Source: Morella rubra
Taxonomy: Eukaryota; Streptophyta; Magnoliopsida; Fagales; Myricaceae
Direction: 5' to 3'
Length of the DNA: 64,000 nucleotides
Assembly (NCBI GenBank): GCA_003952965.2
Contig: RXIC02000016.1
Location: 62,768 to 126,767 of the forward strand
Positions 1 through 13,700 of the stretch are shown here, piece by piece. Below the pieces are notes generated by a model. It made no database searches and was not told where the DNA came from. It was given only the letters and a program-made list of their open reading frames with translations. The number at the start of each line of letters is the position of its first letter. The first letter of the stretch is position 1. Made by a program: the position numbers and the translations under genes.

Positions 1-3127
<3,127 letters not shown>

Positions 3128-3418
3128 CAGCGCCTTCCGCCTCTCTTTGTTTCTCTTCAGTCTTCTCTACTACAAATTTTATCCACTACAACGCTCACCG
3201 GGCTTTCTTGTCGATGGCCGATGGCCTTTTTTCCGTTGGCTTGGTTTTTCGTTCCCTCTTTTCTCTTTCGACTTTCACTGAAACGGGATTAATGTCGTGA
3301 AACGACACGCCGTTTGTACTTCTGCTAGATAGTATTGCATTTAACTTATTTTTTCTAACCAAAAAAGGTAACGGCTAGGGATGGCTACTCTATTTAAGCT
3401 GTACCATCGTACGACAAC

Positions 3419-3600
3419 AGGCGAGAGGGTTGAGTCATAATCTGATCTGACTCTACCGAGGGTCCAATGTAGGAGCATCTATCTCTTTTAGATGGTTTGC
3501 TATCAAGGCGAGATTGAGTTATAGTTTGATCGGACTCTACCAAAAGTCCAATGTTGGTGCATCTATTCCTTTTAGATAGTTTGGTATCAAGGCGTCTCTG
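3419..3600. repeat. Degenerate ~85-bp tandem duplication
   Basis: Two diverged copies of a unit of about 84-87 bp start at 3421 and 3508; a third start is visible near 3592. Shared landmarks are GACTCTACC, GTCCAATGT, GCATCTAT, CTTTTAGAT and TATCAAGGCG. Divergence is roughly 20 percent, so the duplication is old. It may be a remnant of a transposable element, but no terminal structures are visible. Confidence 0.75.
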
Positions 3601-3760
3601 TCATAAGCCGAACATATGATGCTATTGGCACATGAGCTCTAACCCGGAACGAAATTGGAATCAAAATTTGCATTTCGATGGGTATCAGAATCGGAACCGA
3701 ACATTCTGATTCCATCCAGTATCACCTTTAGGTGATTTCCATCTTCAAAATTTTTACCCA

Positions 3761-3910
3761 TATTAAAAAATTATAAAATAATATCTCTCTCTTCCTCAAT
3801 TTATTCTTTTTTATTATAATATTTATTTAAATTTTCTCTCTTTTTCACTTTTTCATCAAATCTCATAAAATATCTTTACTTTTTCATAAATCCTAAAACT
3901 CCCAAAATTT
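3761..3910. repeat. AT-rich dispersed repeat, copy A
   Basis: An AT-rich block of about 150 bp with the order TTAAAAAATTATAAAATAAT, a pyrimidine tract, TTTTTTATTATAATATT, ATTTAAAT, then TTTTTCA blocks. The same order recurs at about 10407-10565. This points to two copies of one non-autonomous repeat family rather than chance AT-richness. Confidence 0.55.
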
Positions 3911-4635
3911 CCACCCCATAATTTCTATTCCCGAACATCCCCTTAAAATGTGGTTGTATTCCATTTTAACTTGGATAAACCGCTAAAAGTAAGATAAAAT
4001 TCCATCTCTCTCTCTCATCCATGTAAAAAGGAAAGAAATGTTGATGTCCTCTTTCGCCTAATCTCAAAGACACGATACAAGGTAACTCCCAATATTAAAA
4101 AGTTGTTCTTTTGGCATGAGTTTTCATTCTATTCTTCTAGATGTTATACCTATCGGCTCAGCCTAATTGATGCAGAATTCATTTCAGTTAAAATCTAACT
4201 ATTAAGATTAATTTACAAATTGGGTACAAGGAAAACTTGCAGATGGAAACAAAATGCAGATTACATGAATTCTCCTGTTTTTATTAAGATCACCTAAACA
4301 AAATAGAATTGAGTTTACATATAGAAGAGTTACCCATTTTGTCCATAGCAATCCCAGAGCCATGGCCCAGAGACAAAAACGAAAAACAGAGAAATCCAAT
4401 AACACAAGAGCCTCTCAAATGGGGGCTTTGGAAGTGTGTCAATATCTTTACGTTAGCGGACCTACATTCAGGTCAGGCCGGGGCTCTGCGCTCTTTCTTT
4501 CTGTGTGGAACGATGCCGGGAGAGAAGAGAATGCATCGAGGCGGCGAACAACAACAACAACACAACTACATTATTTTGGCTTTTCCCTCGATGAGATGAG
4601 CTCCGTGCATTGGACCGATGGATACCCCACCCCCC

Positions 4636-4860
4636 CTACTCCTTAGCGCTAGAAGGTCCAGGAGGTCCTTTACCTTGTAACTGCTGGCATCCAAGGAAAC
4701 AAGCACGATCACAAGCCGGCATTGTTGCCCGGTTTAAGATCATGCATATAGGCATGCACTCTTCGGTGCACAGAGAGAATGATTTTTTACCCTCTGCATC
4801 GGCTGTTAGCACCATCGTAGAGATCAATATAATCGCCAGGGCCAAATTCTTGTAGCCCAT
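4636..4860 (-). CDS. Small secreted cysteine-rich (thionin-like) peptide, 74 aa
   Basis: The start is the ATG at 4860-4858, because the next residues form a clear signal peptide (MGYKNLALAIILISTMVLTA, then DAEG). The frame continues upstream without a stop, but that part has no signal-like or conserved character. The mature part of about 50 residues has six cysteines spaced C-x3-C-x3-C-x10-C-x3-C-x3-C (CTEECMPIC and CDRACFLGC), suggesting a disulphide-linked helical hairpin. It ends in a Gly/Pro-rich tail. I match this to the small peptides annotated in plants as 'plant thionin family', from general resemblance only. Secretion is well supported; a defence role is inference. Other small Cys-rich classes are possible. 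Confidence 0.72.
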   Translation of the reverse strand: MGYKNLALAIILISTMVLTADAEGKKSFSLCTEECMPICMILNRATMPACDRACFLGCQQLQGKGPPGPSSAKE

Positions 4861-5690
4861 ATTCTCTTCTTCTCTGCAGACCATACGTAAAATATTCTTG
4901 GGTTTCCTTTTGTGATCCTGGACGTGTTGTTGTGGGTGGTATATCAGAAATAGTTGACATGCAGCGTAAAATATTGTAAACCAACCACCTGTATGGGTGT
5001 CAAGAGGTAAAAAGAAAGTTGCTGACAAATTCCAATTTCCCCACCTGCTAAAAATAATTGGTCAATTGCGAAAGATCCACAGTCGTGTGGGTAAAGTCTT
5101 GTGAGTTGGGAGTTTCTGACCCGTGATAGCCTCTATCTCTTTCTCTTCCTTTCCCTTTTTTTTATATCTATTTTCCAATTAAAAATGAAAAAAAAAATAA
5201 ACCAGGAATAATCACATGCAATGGATATAGCTACAGAACACGACCAAAGCAGGACGAATCAAACTCTATAAGGATGACTCTAGAACAGAGAAGTCTTATA
5301 ATATTGATTCATTATTGACATGTACCTTAATCTCATAAATTTACACACACACACACACAATGAAATAACGTATGTAAATCAAAATATGTTTAAATTAAAG
5401 AAACAGTAGTTTAAAGTTTTAGAATACTGCCATGAGTTATCTGGTAAAGATTCTACTCGGAAGATGACCAATTCAACCAGAACACCACAATAATCAATCA
5501 ATGAGAACAAAACAAGCAAAAGAACGACATTGACTTCTGAACAATCGGAGGCAATTTAAGAAATAACACCAAACCCAATCAATTAATTAGGCAAAAGAGT
5601 CGCTTAGAAATTAAAAAAAAAAAAAGGCAAAAGAGTCCGAGGAACAGAGCTCTCTGATTGTTTGTGCCAGAGACAGAGAGCGAGAGACAT
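4861..5690. other. Intergenic region with short (AC)n microsatellite
   Basis: No gene is recognised. It contains the upstream region of the minus-strand Cys-rich peptide and of the plus-strand gene at 5733. An (AC)8 tract lies at 5343-5358. A TATAAA-like string on the minus strand near 5161-5168 is too distant to assign with confidence. Confidence 0.5.
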
Positions 5691-5727
5691 AGACACAGAC
5701 AGACACAGACACAGACACAGACACAGA
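5691..5727. repeat. ACAGAC hexanucleotide tract in 5' leader
   Basis: Imperfect repeats of ACAGAC run up to five bases before the ATG at 5733. The frame is open through the repeat, but the upstream in-frame start-like codon at 5658 is TTG, so the repeat is more likely 5' UTR than protein. Length variation could affect translation of the downstream gene. Confidence 0.75.
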
Positions 5728-5732
5728 GCCAA

Positions 5733-6026
5733 ATGGTCTTCAACAGCCTCGTAGTGGTCTCAGTGGCGCACGCATCCGTGGACGCATGGCAATGCGTTAC
5801 GTGCATGCCGGAGCGGCTAAGTAGCCAGCAGCTCTTGGATCTCATCTGCTGCTTCCCGTTGCAGCAGCTGGGTCGCCTCGCTTTCTGCCTCTGGACCTTC
5901 CTCTGCCTCCCTCCTCCCAATTCCTTCTACTCCTATTACTCCTCCTCTTCTGAAGACGAAGACTCCGACGACTCTTCCTCCACCGTCGCTTACAACCCCT
6001 ACTATTACCAGACCCATTCCGATTGA
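5733..6026 (+). CDS. Small hypothetical protein, 97 aa, acidic serine-rich C terminus
   Basis: I do not recognise the family. The start is the first ATG in this open frame (5733); the gene is intronless. The N-terminal half is hydrophobic and Cys-rich (seven Cys between residues 20 and 60, including WQCVTCMPERL and LICCF) and includes a possible membrane segment, LGRLAFCLWTFLCLPPP. The C-terminal third is Ser/Asp/Glu/Tyr-rich (SYYSSSSEDEDSDDSSS). GC content is clearly above the flanks, as expected for a real plant exon, and the leader is a purine-rich hexanucleotide repeat. It could be a lineage-conserved small membrane-associated protein, but no function should be assigned. Confidence 0.6.
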   Translation: MVFNSLVVVSVAHASVDAWQCVTCMPERLSSQQLLDLICCFPLQQLGRLAFCLWTFLCLPPPNSFYSYYSSSSEDEDSDDSSSTVAYNPYYYQTHSD

Positions 6027-6782
6027 TTCTCTCTCCCTGGAGTTCATGTACAGTAGCTTAGTTTCTATCAAGTTCTTACTTTTGTCTTTGTTATCTGGGG
6101 TGTGTGATAATTTGGTTGCTGATTGATAGAATGCATGAATTTTCTTGAGTCTGATTTTTCAAGCGGTTTACGGGGATGTATGAATTGAGCTGTTTGCGAG
6201 TTCTTTTCTTCTACAGATTCTTCATGATCATGGATGATGATTTTTTTCTCAAATTTGCTGGATGTTTTGGGTAATTGTTGAATTGACGAGTCGGGTTGTT
6301 TGCAAGAGTTGGTGCTGCCCTTAAGCGCTTGTACATTAGAAATTTTTCAGGTTTGGTTCTCTTATCACCGGCTGTCTGCTCTGGCTTCTAACTGCGCTTA
6401 AAACTAAGGAAGATGAAATAGGATGGTGCTGGTGACATCTATTAATACCAAAGTCAACTTTGGATCTTGTTGGGGAGGTCACATAGAGTTTGGCAATCAA
6501 TGCTTGATAGAATGTACTCTGGAAAATTTAATTGCGTGTGGGAGTAGAATACAAAGGTTGAAGCCTAATTTTTTCTTTGGAAGAAATAATGAGTCTGGTT
6601 ATGGGAGATGATGGGTCATGGTCCCGAAAGCAAGGCAAATTCAATACAACTTTGCTCCTGGGCTAGATCGATGGAGTGTCATGGAATTACCACAACAGTT
6701 GGTTTTGTGGAGTTTCACTGATGCTTCTTACATTAATCGCATTCAATCAAACTTATGGCAAGGGATTGGTGAGCCCAAACCC

Positions 6783-6805
6783 GGGGGGGGGTGGGGGGGG
6801 TGGGG
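6783..6805 (+). other. G-run tract (G9-T-G8-T-G4), potential G-quadruplex
   Basis: Three long G runs are separated by single T residues. The two long runs can each supply more than one G-tract, so an intramolecular quadruplex is possible on the plus strand. Homopolymer runs of this length are also prone to sequencing error. Confidence 0.6.
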
Positions 6806-7221
6806 CCTGCTGTTGGTGTTGAAATTAGAATGAAATTTTTACTTGCCCAGTGGATTCAAATTCAGGGGTCATACAGGAAATTAAATGGATAAAAGCTTTC
6901 AACTTCAGAAACTTTCACCTATTTTGGAATAGTTCTGAATGAAGTCACATCATCCATGGTGAAATTGAGGTTAGTACTAATTGTGACAGAGTTGGAGCTC
7001 GCTTAACTGTTTAGTAAGGGAGGAAAATGTTACAGAACATTCTACTTGGAGAGTAAAAATTATTTATCATGGAATAACTGTGATTGGGATTGGGTGACAT
7101 AAAAGTATGGAATAGGAAGGTATTGGTGCGTATAAAAGAGTTAGCAGCTGTTGGTGCTTGACTTGATACTTGTGTAAATAATAGATGGTTGCAAACAATC
7201 TAGTGATGGAGAGGTAGCTAT

Positions 7222-7223
<2 letters not shown>

Positions 7224-7260
<37 letters not shown>
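7224..7260. repeat. (CT)n microsatellite
   Basis: A perfect CT dinucleotide run of 37 bases, typical of plant nuclear DNA and probably length-polymorphic. Confidence 0.97.
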
Positions 7261-7262
<2 letters not shown>

Positions 7263-10200
7263 TTTTGGTGGTATGGTCTGAAAATATCAGGTGCTGTGCT
7301 TTGTAGAAAATCTGCCATCCAGACAAATAACCCTTTGAATTGAATAAACTGCAAGATATTTGATACTCTTGCTGATGATTATTTCCTGGTTTTTCTAGTT
7401 GTAGAACTTTTACCTATAGAGAAGTTTCATAATTTACATAAACTAGATAGGTTCCTTTTAGTTCCCTCCATGGTCACTGCAGCTTTTCCATGAGTTGGCT
7501 TCTCATTGTGCTATCAAGTTAGGAAAGGGTACAAAAAGTTCAAAGTTCAATTCTGGGATTTGCCTCGTAATCTAGCATTTTCAGAGAAATTTAACATTGC
7601 ATTTGGAGAAGTGTGTCTGCAAACTATGGTTTGACCCCTTGATGCACTTATCTAGTTTCGTACCTTTTGTAGGATCTTGCTGGATGGACAGGGATATATT
7701 TTTTGGATATCTTGGCCATGTGTAGCATTGCTGAGTTTGACAGATAAGTAACTGGATATCGTTGCAAAGCAGGCTTAAGCTTCTTTGTTTAGTCACTTTT
7801 TACAGTCACTGCTGGATGAAGAGGAATCTTTTCTCCGTAAGATAGTAGAGATGGCCAAGTTCTGTTTAAGCTTTTCTCTTTGTAGTAGAGCAGTTTTAGA
7901 GTCTTAGATATTACATCTGATTATTGAATCTATAGAGATTTTTATTTTCCAAGTCAGGTGACATTGTTGAATCAAATCTTACAAATATAGTATTAGAAAG
8001 TGCATCTGATGGGAATGTTAAAATTGGACGCACGCCCATATCTTTGTATAGCATCTGTAATTTGTCCTTGACTATTTAATTTGAGGTGTTTTTTTTATTT
8101 TAGTTGTACTTGATGGTGCACTCAGTAGAATTTTTCTTCTTACAAGGCCAAAGAATGGTAAAGTTCTAATGACAATTCTGATGGTTCTGAAGAAGTCTAA
8201 GATAGGCAGCATGTAAATCGACCTTTAAACCGAATCCATAGGATAATAGAGAAGTTAGTTGACCAAGCTTCCCATGGCCCTTGATCAAGATGGCAAGGCA
8301 AATCAAAAGATCCTCAATTTAATCAATGAGTGTGAAAGTGTGAGTTGAGACTTTCCACACTCATGAAGGTTAAAAACCTTTCAGAAGTCGAAGGGGATCC
8401 ATTTTTCATCATGGAGGACATGCAATACAGCATTGAAAATACCAATGCTAGAGAAGTCTATAAGATCAGGGAGCAGTACTGAACCATAATAGATTGCAAA
8501 TACCCTACAATAAGTTGAAACATGGGGTTGATGGTTTGAAATCAAGGGATAGGATGTGTTTATGCATAGTTCTATGACCTTTGTGATGGCTTTGTGAAAC
8601 TGGCGAGTTATTGGTAAAATCTTCTCTCTCATAGCAGAAGCTACAGGTTGGTGCAATACCCAGGTTAAAGATGCAATTGCTTCTTGTTACAAATCAATTA
8701 GATCAGCAATATAATTTAGCGATCATGTGAGAGTTCAAATTAAGTTATCAGTCAATGATAAAGCTATGTAATCACAAGCCCTTCTGGTCAAGTGTTGCTT
8801 CTCCTCTTCTAATAGGTTGAAGGTTTTGTTCAAGCCGTGGGTATAGGTGTTTGGAAGTGGTAAGTGGTAATTCTATCCCCATTCTGTGCCTACTACTGCC
8901 ATTGTAAAAGGACCAATAGAAAAGCTAATCAATTATTTCTGAAGTGCGCCACATTTCCGATGTTTTTCATTAATGAAAATCAGCTTGGCTGATCAATCAC
9001 ATCATGAAGTTAGCTAACTATCTTGCAACTTGCCAGTGAGCTAGTCTGGGTGTTTTGTCATTACGCAGATAGTATGTTAACCCTTTCACGAAATAAACAT
9101 TATTCTCCATCCAAATATGTGTGTAGTTGACTTCAGTATATAGATTTTGTCCCTCCTTTTCTTGTCTACTTATTATCATGTCATGTTTCCTATATCAGTA
9201 GCCTACTTTCAACCCATTTTATCACCCCATACCAGATACCTCTACAGAAACAATAAGTAACATGGTTGAGTAGTTTATGTCATCTACACTGTATTTTTCT
9301 CCCGTGATATCAATGGCCTAAGTTTCTCTATTCTTGAATATCATGCAATGTTGAATAATTATATAAAAATTTGTAAGAAGAGCATGGGCTATTGCTGAAC
9401 TACTTGTATCTGTGATTTTTTATTAGCATTCATGAATTTGATTCTTTCCGTGGGTATGTGGGCTTTGGCCGTCAGATTACCTTCTCATAATGTCACAAGA
9501 TTGTAATATCTTTGTAAGATCTATCAAACTGGGGGTCGTGTTTTAGGGACCCCCAATCCTCTTTGGAGAGCCCCTGCAGATTTTTCTTTTTCATCACATT
9601 GAATCCAAGTACCATGAGCAACCACATTCAAGACTCCATTTCATCCAAGTCAGATGTCATAAGAATGGATTAGATTTCCTAAGTTTTCACAAGCACATAT
9701 ATACGGTGCATGTTTCGTTTTTAGGATGTCAGTATGATATTTGCTGAAATGCCCATACTCCATATTCTCATTCAATTTGAAACAGCATGATTTTGCATCC
9801 TTAAATGAAAAAATGCACGACTTCAAGATCCTGAGAGTGAAACCTCAGTCCAACGTCTTACAGTAGCTCTTACTAGCTTTTGTTCAATGGTGTCGTTCCT
9901 TACCTTGTATAGTATTCCTCTGCGTCTGAAAGTTGATGAGTCTGTGGTTCATTTGGGTAGAGAGCCGCTAACCTATGTGATCTCCAGCAACCATTGCCCT
10001 GTGTAGCTAGTAAAATTCTTTGCACGGAGTGACAAATGATGTAGCATCGAATGTCCATGGACAGGAAGAAAGGCTGTATAATTCAGCTAGGGATCCTCCC
10101 ATGCCACTGTAGTCTGATAGAGAACATAGGGTGGTAGAGAATAAAACATTTTTCGAGACGATGCTACGCAAGTAAAAGGTTCTTGTCGTGTTTTTTTCAA

Positions 10201-10406
10201 ATAACGAGATGCTCTGGTGATAAGAGTGATTTTCATTATTGGAACATAGTACATGTGAAACCATGTTTCGCGATTGGACAAAACTGAGAAGGGTTTTTAG
10301 TTACTTTTATAAAATTTGACAAAATTTATTAATTTCGTCTCTGAAATAGAATTGATACAAGATACATACAGGTTACCGGTGTTTGAGTGCCAAAATTTTG
10401 CCATGC

Positions 10407-10565
10407 CTGATTAAAAAAATTATAAAATAATTTCTCTTTTTTTTATCAAATTATTATTTTTTATTATAATATTCATTTAAATATTATTTCTTTTCATTTT
10501 TTTCACTGACTTATATAAATTATTTTTATTTTTTCATCAATTCTTATACTATAAAATTTTAATAA
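10407..10565. repeat. AT-rich dispersed repeat, copy B
   Basis: Shares the ordered landmarks of the block at 3761-3910: TTAAAAAAATTATAAAATAAT in two parts, a pyrimidine tract, TTTTTTATTATAATATT, CATTTAAAT, and TTTTTCA/TTTTTCATCAA blocks. Substitutions and small indels separate the copies, indicating an old dispersed family. Confidence 0.55.
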
Positions 10566-10696
10566 TCAAACACAGTATGGTTTTACTTTAGAAACGAAGT
10601 ATATATGATAAGAGCTTTCAATAAATAAGATCTTTTTTTTTTTTTTCTTTTGGTAATCAAAAAGAGAAGTGATAACCTCTAGGTATGACCACAGGA

Positions 10697-10772
10697 GCAC
10701 TTATATTGCAGAATATTCGGTTTGAATCATACCGGCACTTATATTGCAGAATATTTGGTTTGAATCATACCG
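10697..10772. repeat. 38-bp tandem duplication
   Basis: Two adjacent 38-bp copies, starting GCACTTATATTGCAGAATAT at 10697 and 10735, are nearly identical. They lie in intergenic DNA with no nearby gene. Confidence 0.9.
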
Positions 10773-13700
10773 TCACTACAGTACCCGGCAAGACTCTAAT
10801 CAATCTCAATCTAACTAGGCCTAGCTGAACTATTCAACTACAGCCCTGTTGGCCAATAAAATAGGCATTTTTTTTTTATTAATCAGGTCAGTAAATAGGC
10901 TCTTGAATGAAAGTCTTGACTGCTCAAAATAAAAGGTCGCCTGCCGCCTGGGAGGTTCTAAAGCAGAAGGTGTCCCAACAGTATCCCCACTGCGTTAACA
11001 CTATCTACAGTAATCCTTAACTTGTGCTAATGTTAGCATTTTCTGCGGCGTTAGCTTCACTTTTGTATTTTTCTTCTCCTACGTAGCTTCGCTTGAATCT
11101 TCTAAAAGACGCTGCCCATGTTCTAAAGCGAATATATCTGCTCTAAACTGGCCGAAACACTCGTGTTGGGTGGTGGATTCGCCATTATTGTCAGGGCAGC
11201 TTCACGGTGCTGGCTACATTTTCTAAGTACTAGTTTATTGCAGAAACGATTTGGACTTGATTAGAATACTATCTGGGTGACGCAAAAGTTAAGCATCATC
11301 AGCAAGCGATTTGTTCCCATGTAACATGGGGTACCCACACTTGTTTTCCTTTAGAAAATGGCATCATAATGGAACCAGCATTTATAAAATGTATACAAAT
11401 GGTCCATGCTCGACATTCCCTGCTGGAATGGCATATTCTTCTCTGTAGTAGATAATGTTGAGCTAATTATAATCATGCATGCAGTGAGATTATATTAGGC
11501 TCTTGAAAGCATGTTTAAACCTCCTTTTACAATATATATTCCCGTTTACTTCTGCCATTATATAGAAAAGAATGTGTAATATCTAGAATACATGCAAGGC
11601 ACCTTAAAGAAAGTCTCATGGGTAGAAATGAAGCTATGTGCTACTGCTACATTCCCCTCTTCCTGTAGTAGATTCTTCTTGTTCTCCCTTCCCCTCTTCC
11701 TCCTGGATTGCAATGAACCTATGTGCTACATTGCTTTGTGCAACTGACCCAACTAGTACCCGAGTCTCCACCGTTGTCCTAAACAGTTGAGAGGAAAATT
11801 GACTGGAAAAAGAATGTGCCGGATTATAACATGGGGTGTTTGAAGACCTAGAATTTAGATGTGGACCAATAATGTGGACTACTCATTCCAAATAGTAATT
11901 GGGGAGCAGAAAATAGAGTGGAAAAGGAAACTGGGGTTGCTGGCACTACACCAATCACGGGACATGTGTCTCCTACACGTGGGGCCTTTGGCTTCAATTT
12001 GCTTTTCTCCAATCAAAGGGGTAGCTTGGTGTCCATGGGTAGCTAAGTGGTAGCATTTTAGTGTAGACAATATGTAGCACAATTATGGGGCGGGAAAAGG
12101 AGGACAAAAGCATGGCTCCCGCCCCATCTTGGAGCCATATCAAATAAGCAAAAGGCGTAATAGAAAAGTCTGTAGATACACCCCTTCTTTGTTTGTTAGC
12201 AGACATTGACTGTTGGCTCTTCTTCCCCTAATTTCTACCTTTTTCACTTGGTGGGGTGTGGGTTGCCAAAGTTTTGCTGACTTCTCACTTCTCTCCCCGC
12301 GTGGTGCCAAGCAAGGTCAAGCCTAAAATTATGCCCTCTTGTCAGGTTCAATCACTCAGAGTAACCTAAAGGATTAACTGTTGAAAATGCAACCCGAAGG
12401 GCAATACAAGTGCTTGATATTTATTAATGTTCTTAAACTTCACGTGACTTTGCAAGTAGAAGATTTGCCTCAAAAGAGAAATTATGGTGGGCTTGCAAGC
12501 AGATAAATGAGTGTGTGTCCCGTTGCATGGGATTGATTTAGTTCTGTCATCATTTTTTGAGAGTATTAATTCTTCCTTGCTGCATTAGAAAGAGGGTATG
12601 AGCTTAATTTTTCATACTGGCAATTTGAGCGGCAGAGTATTTGGAACCTCCCTTGTCAATGGAAGTGGAAGGATGCCCATCTTTTGGCATAAGGATCCTC
12701 TCCTGTTGTGTAAACTGGGGGTTACTTTTTTTCCTCATTGGTTTCCATCTTTATCAAGTAAAGGCAAAATTTACTGGGGTTATGGTTCTGGTGGTCTTGT
12801 TGTGTAGTAAGGTGAGCTGTCAACTTCTGGACTCATCCCGAATCATGAAATTTAGATACAAATATATTGTTTGGAAAGAAAAAGATCGATAACCTTCTTC
12901 TATCATATTCTTTTAGCACAATCATATCAAATTCTTTAGAGAGAAAGTTAAATTTTAGTGTGAATATGCTATTGCTACCTACCTAAAAGTTCATACTTCT
13001 TAATTCCTCTGTTCATTTTGCCACAAACCTCTCTGATTTTGGTCAGCACTTTCCAGTAATTTTCCACAGAAGATTGCACAGAGGTCTGGCTTATGTATAG
13101 TCTAGATCATGAATATACTATTCCTTAAGGTCAATTTGAGAACTAATAAGAATTAAGTTTCCTCTGTACTTGGAAAAAAAAAGGATAAAAAAGGTAGGTC
13201 CCATCAGATTTTTCCACAACTTTTTAAATCTGCTGTCCCATATATTAGTAGACAAACCATGTCAAATACAGCTAAAATTCAACCATGTCCAGACACATTG
13301 CTTTGTCCAATTCACAATAGCTTTATATTGCTGGGCCACTCAAAACAGAGCCTGTTCCACCAAAATTTGGCCTCAACTAGGGCAACCACAAAGTGATTTT
13401 TTGCACACTACCTAACCTTCCCTTTTTTTAAGGTGGGGGGAAGAAAGAAAGAAAGCAGTGTGAAAAGAAAATGTAACTCGCACCAGTGTCCAGATTGAAC
13501 AGCTTGATAATTGACTTTGTATTTATCTGAAGACTAAGCCGATGATGCAGATGCCTCACCGACAAAAGCAAGTCATTGATTGCAATATTTTAAGGTGGTA
13601 GTGTCACTAAGTGTATGTTGCTAACTAAGTCTCTAGGGAAGTTATCCTATTAGTCTAAACCTGTCTCTTGCAAAGTAGATGTTCTAGGGTGATGCGTACA

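Larger units (their letters stand above)
3128..4635. other. Intergenic region between LysRS and Cys-rich peptide genes
   Basis: No recognisable coding sequence. The part next to 3127 must contain the LysRS promoter and 5' leader on the minus strand. The rest holds a degenerate tandem repeat (about 3419-3600) and a very AT-rich block (about 3760-3910) that resembles another block near 10.4 kb. Open frames here have no family resemblance I can recognise. Confidence 0.6.
6027..10300. other. Long gene-free stretch downstream of the small ORF
   Basis: No coding region is recognised on either strand. The T-rich character, with many short frames and scattered splice-like signals, resembles 3' UTR or intron, so part of it could be transcribed from the gene at 5733. 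Visible features are a G-rich tract at 6783-6805 and a (CT)n run at 7224-7260. Confidence 0.5.

Noticed and set aside
5658..5732. In-frame N-terminal extension of the small protein through the hexanucleotide repeat
   Set aside because: The upstream 'start' is a TTG codon; the first ATG in the frame is at 5733, and the extension would be a low-complexity Q/T/H/R run.
5579..5920. Minus-strand frame with Cys-Val and Leu-Ser repeats
   Set aside because: It is the antisense of the hexanucleotide tract and the small plus-strand gene; its repetitiveness comes from the microsatellite.
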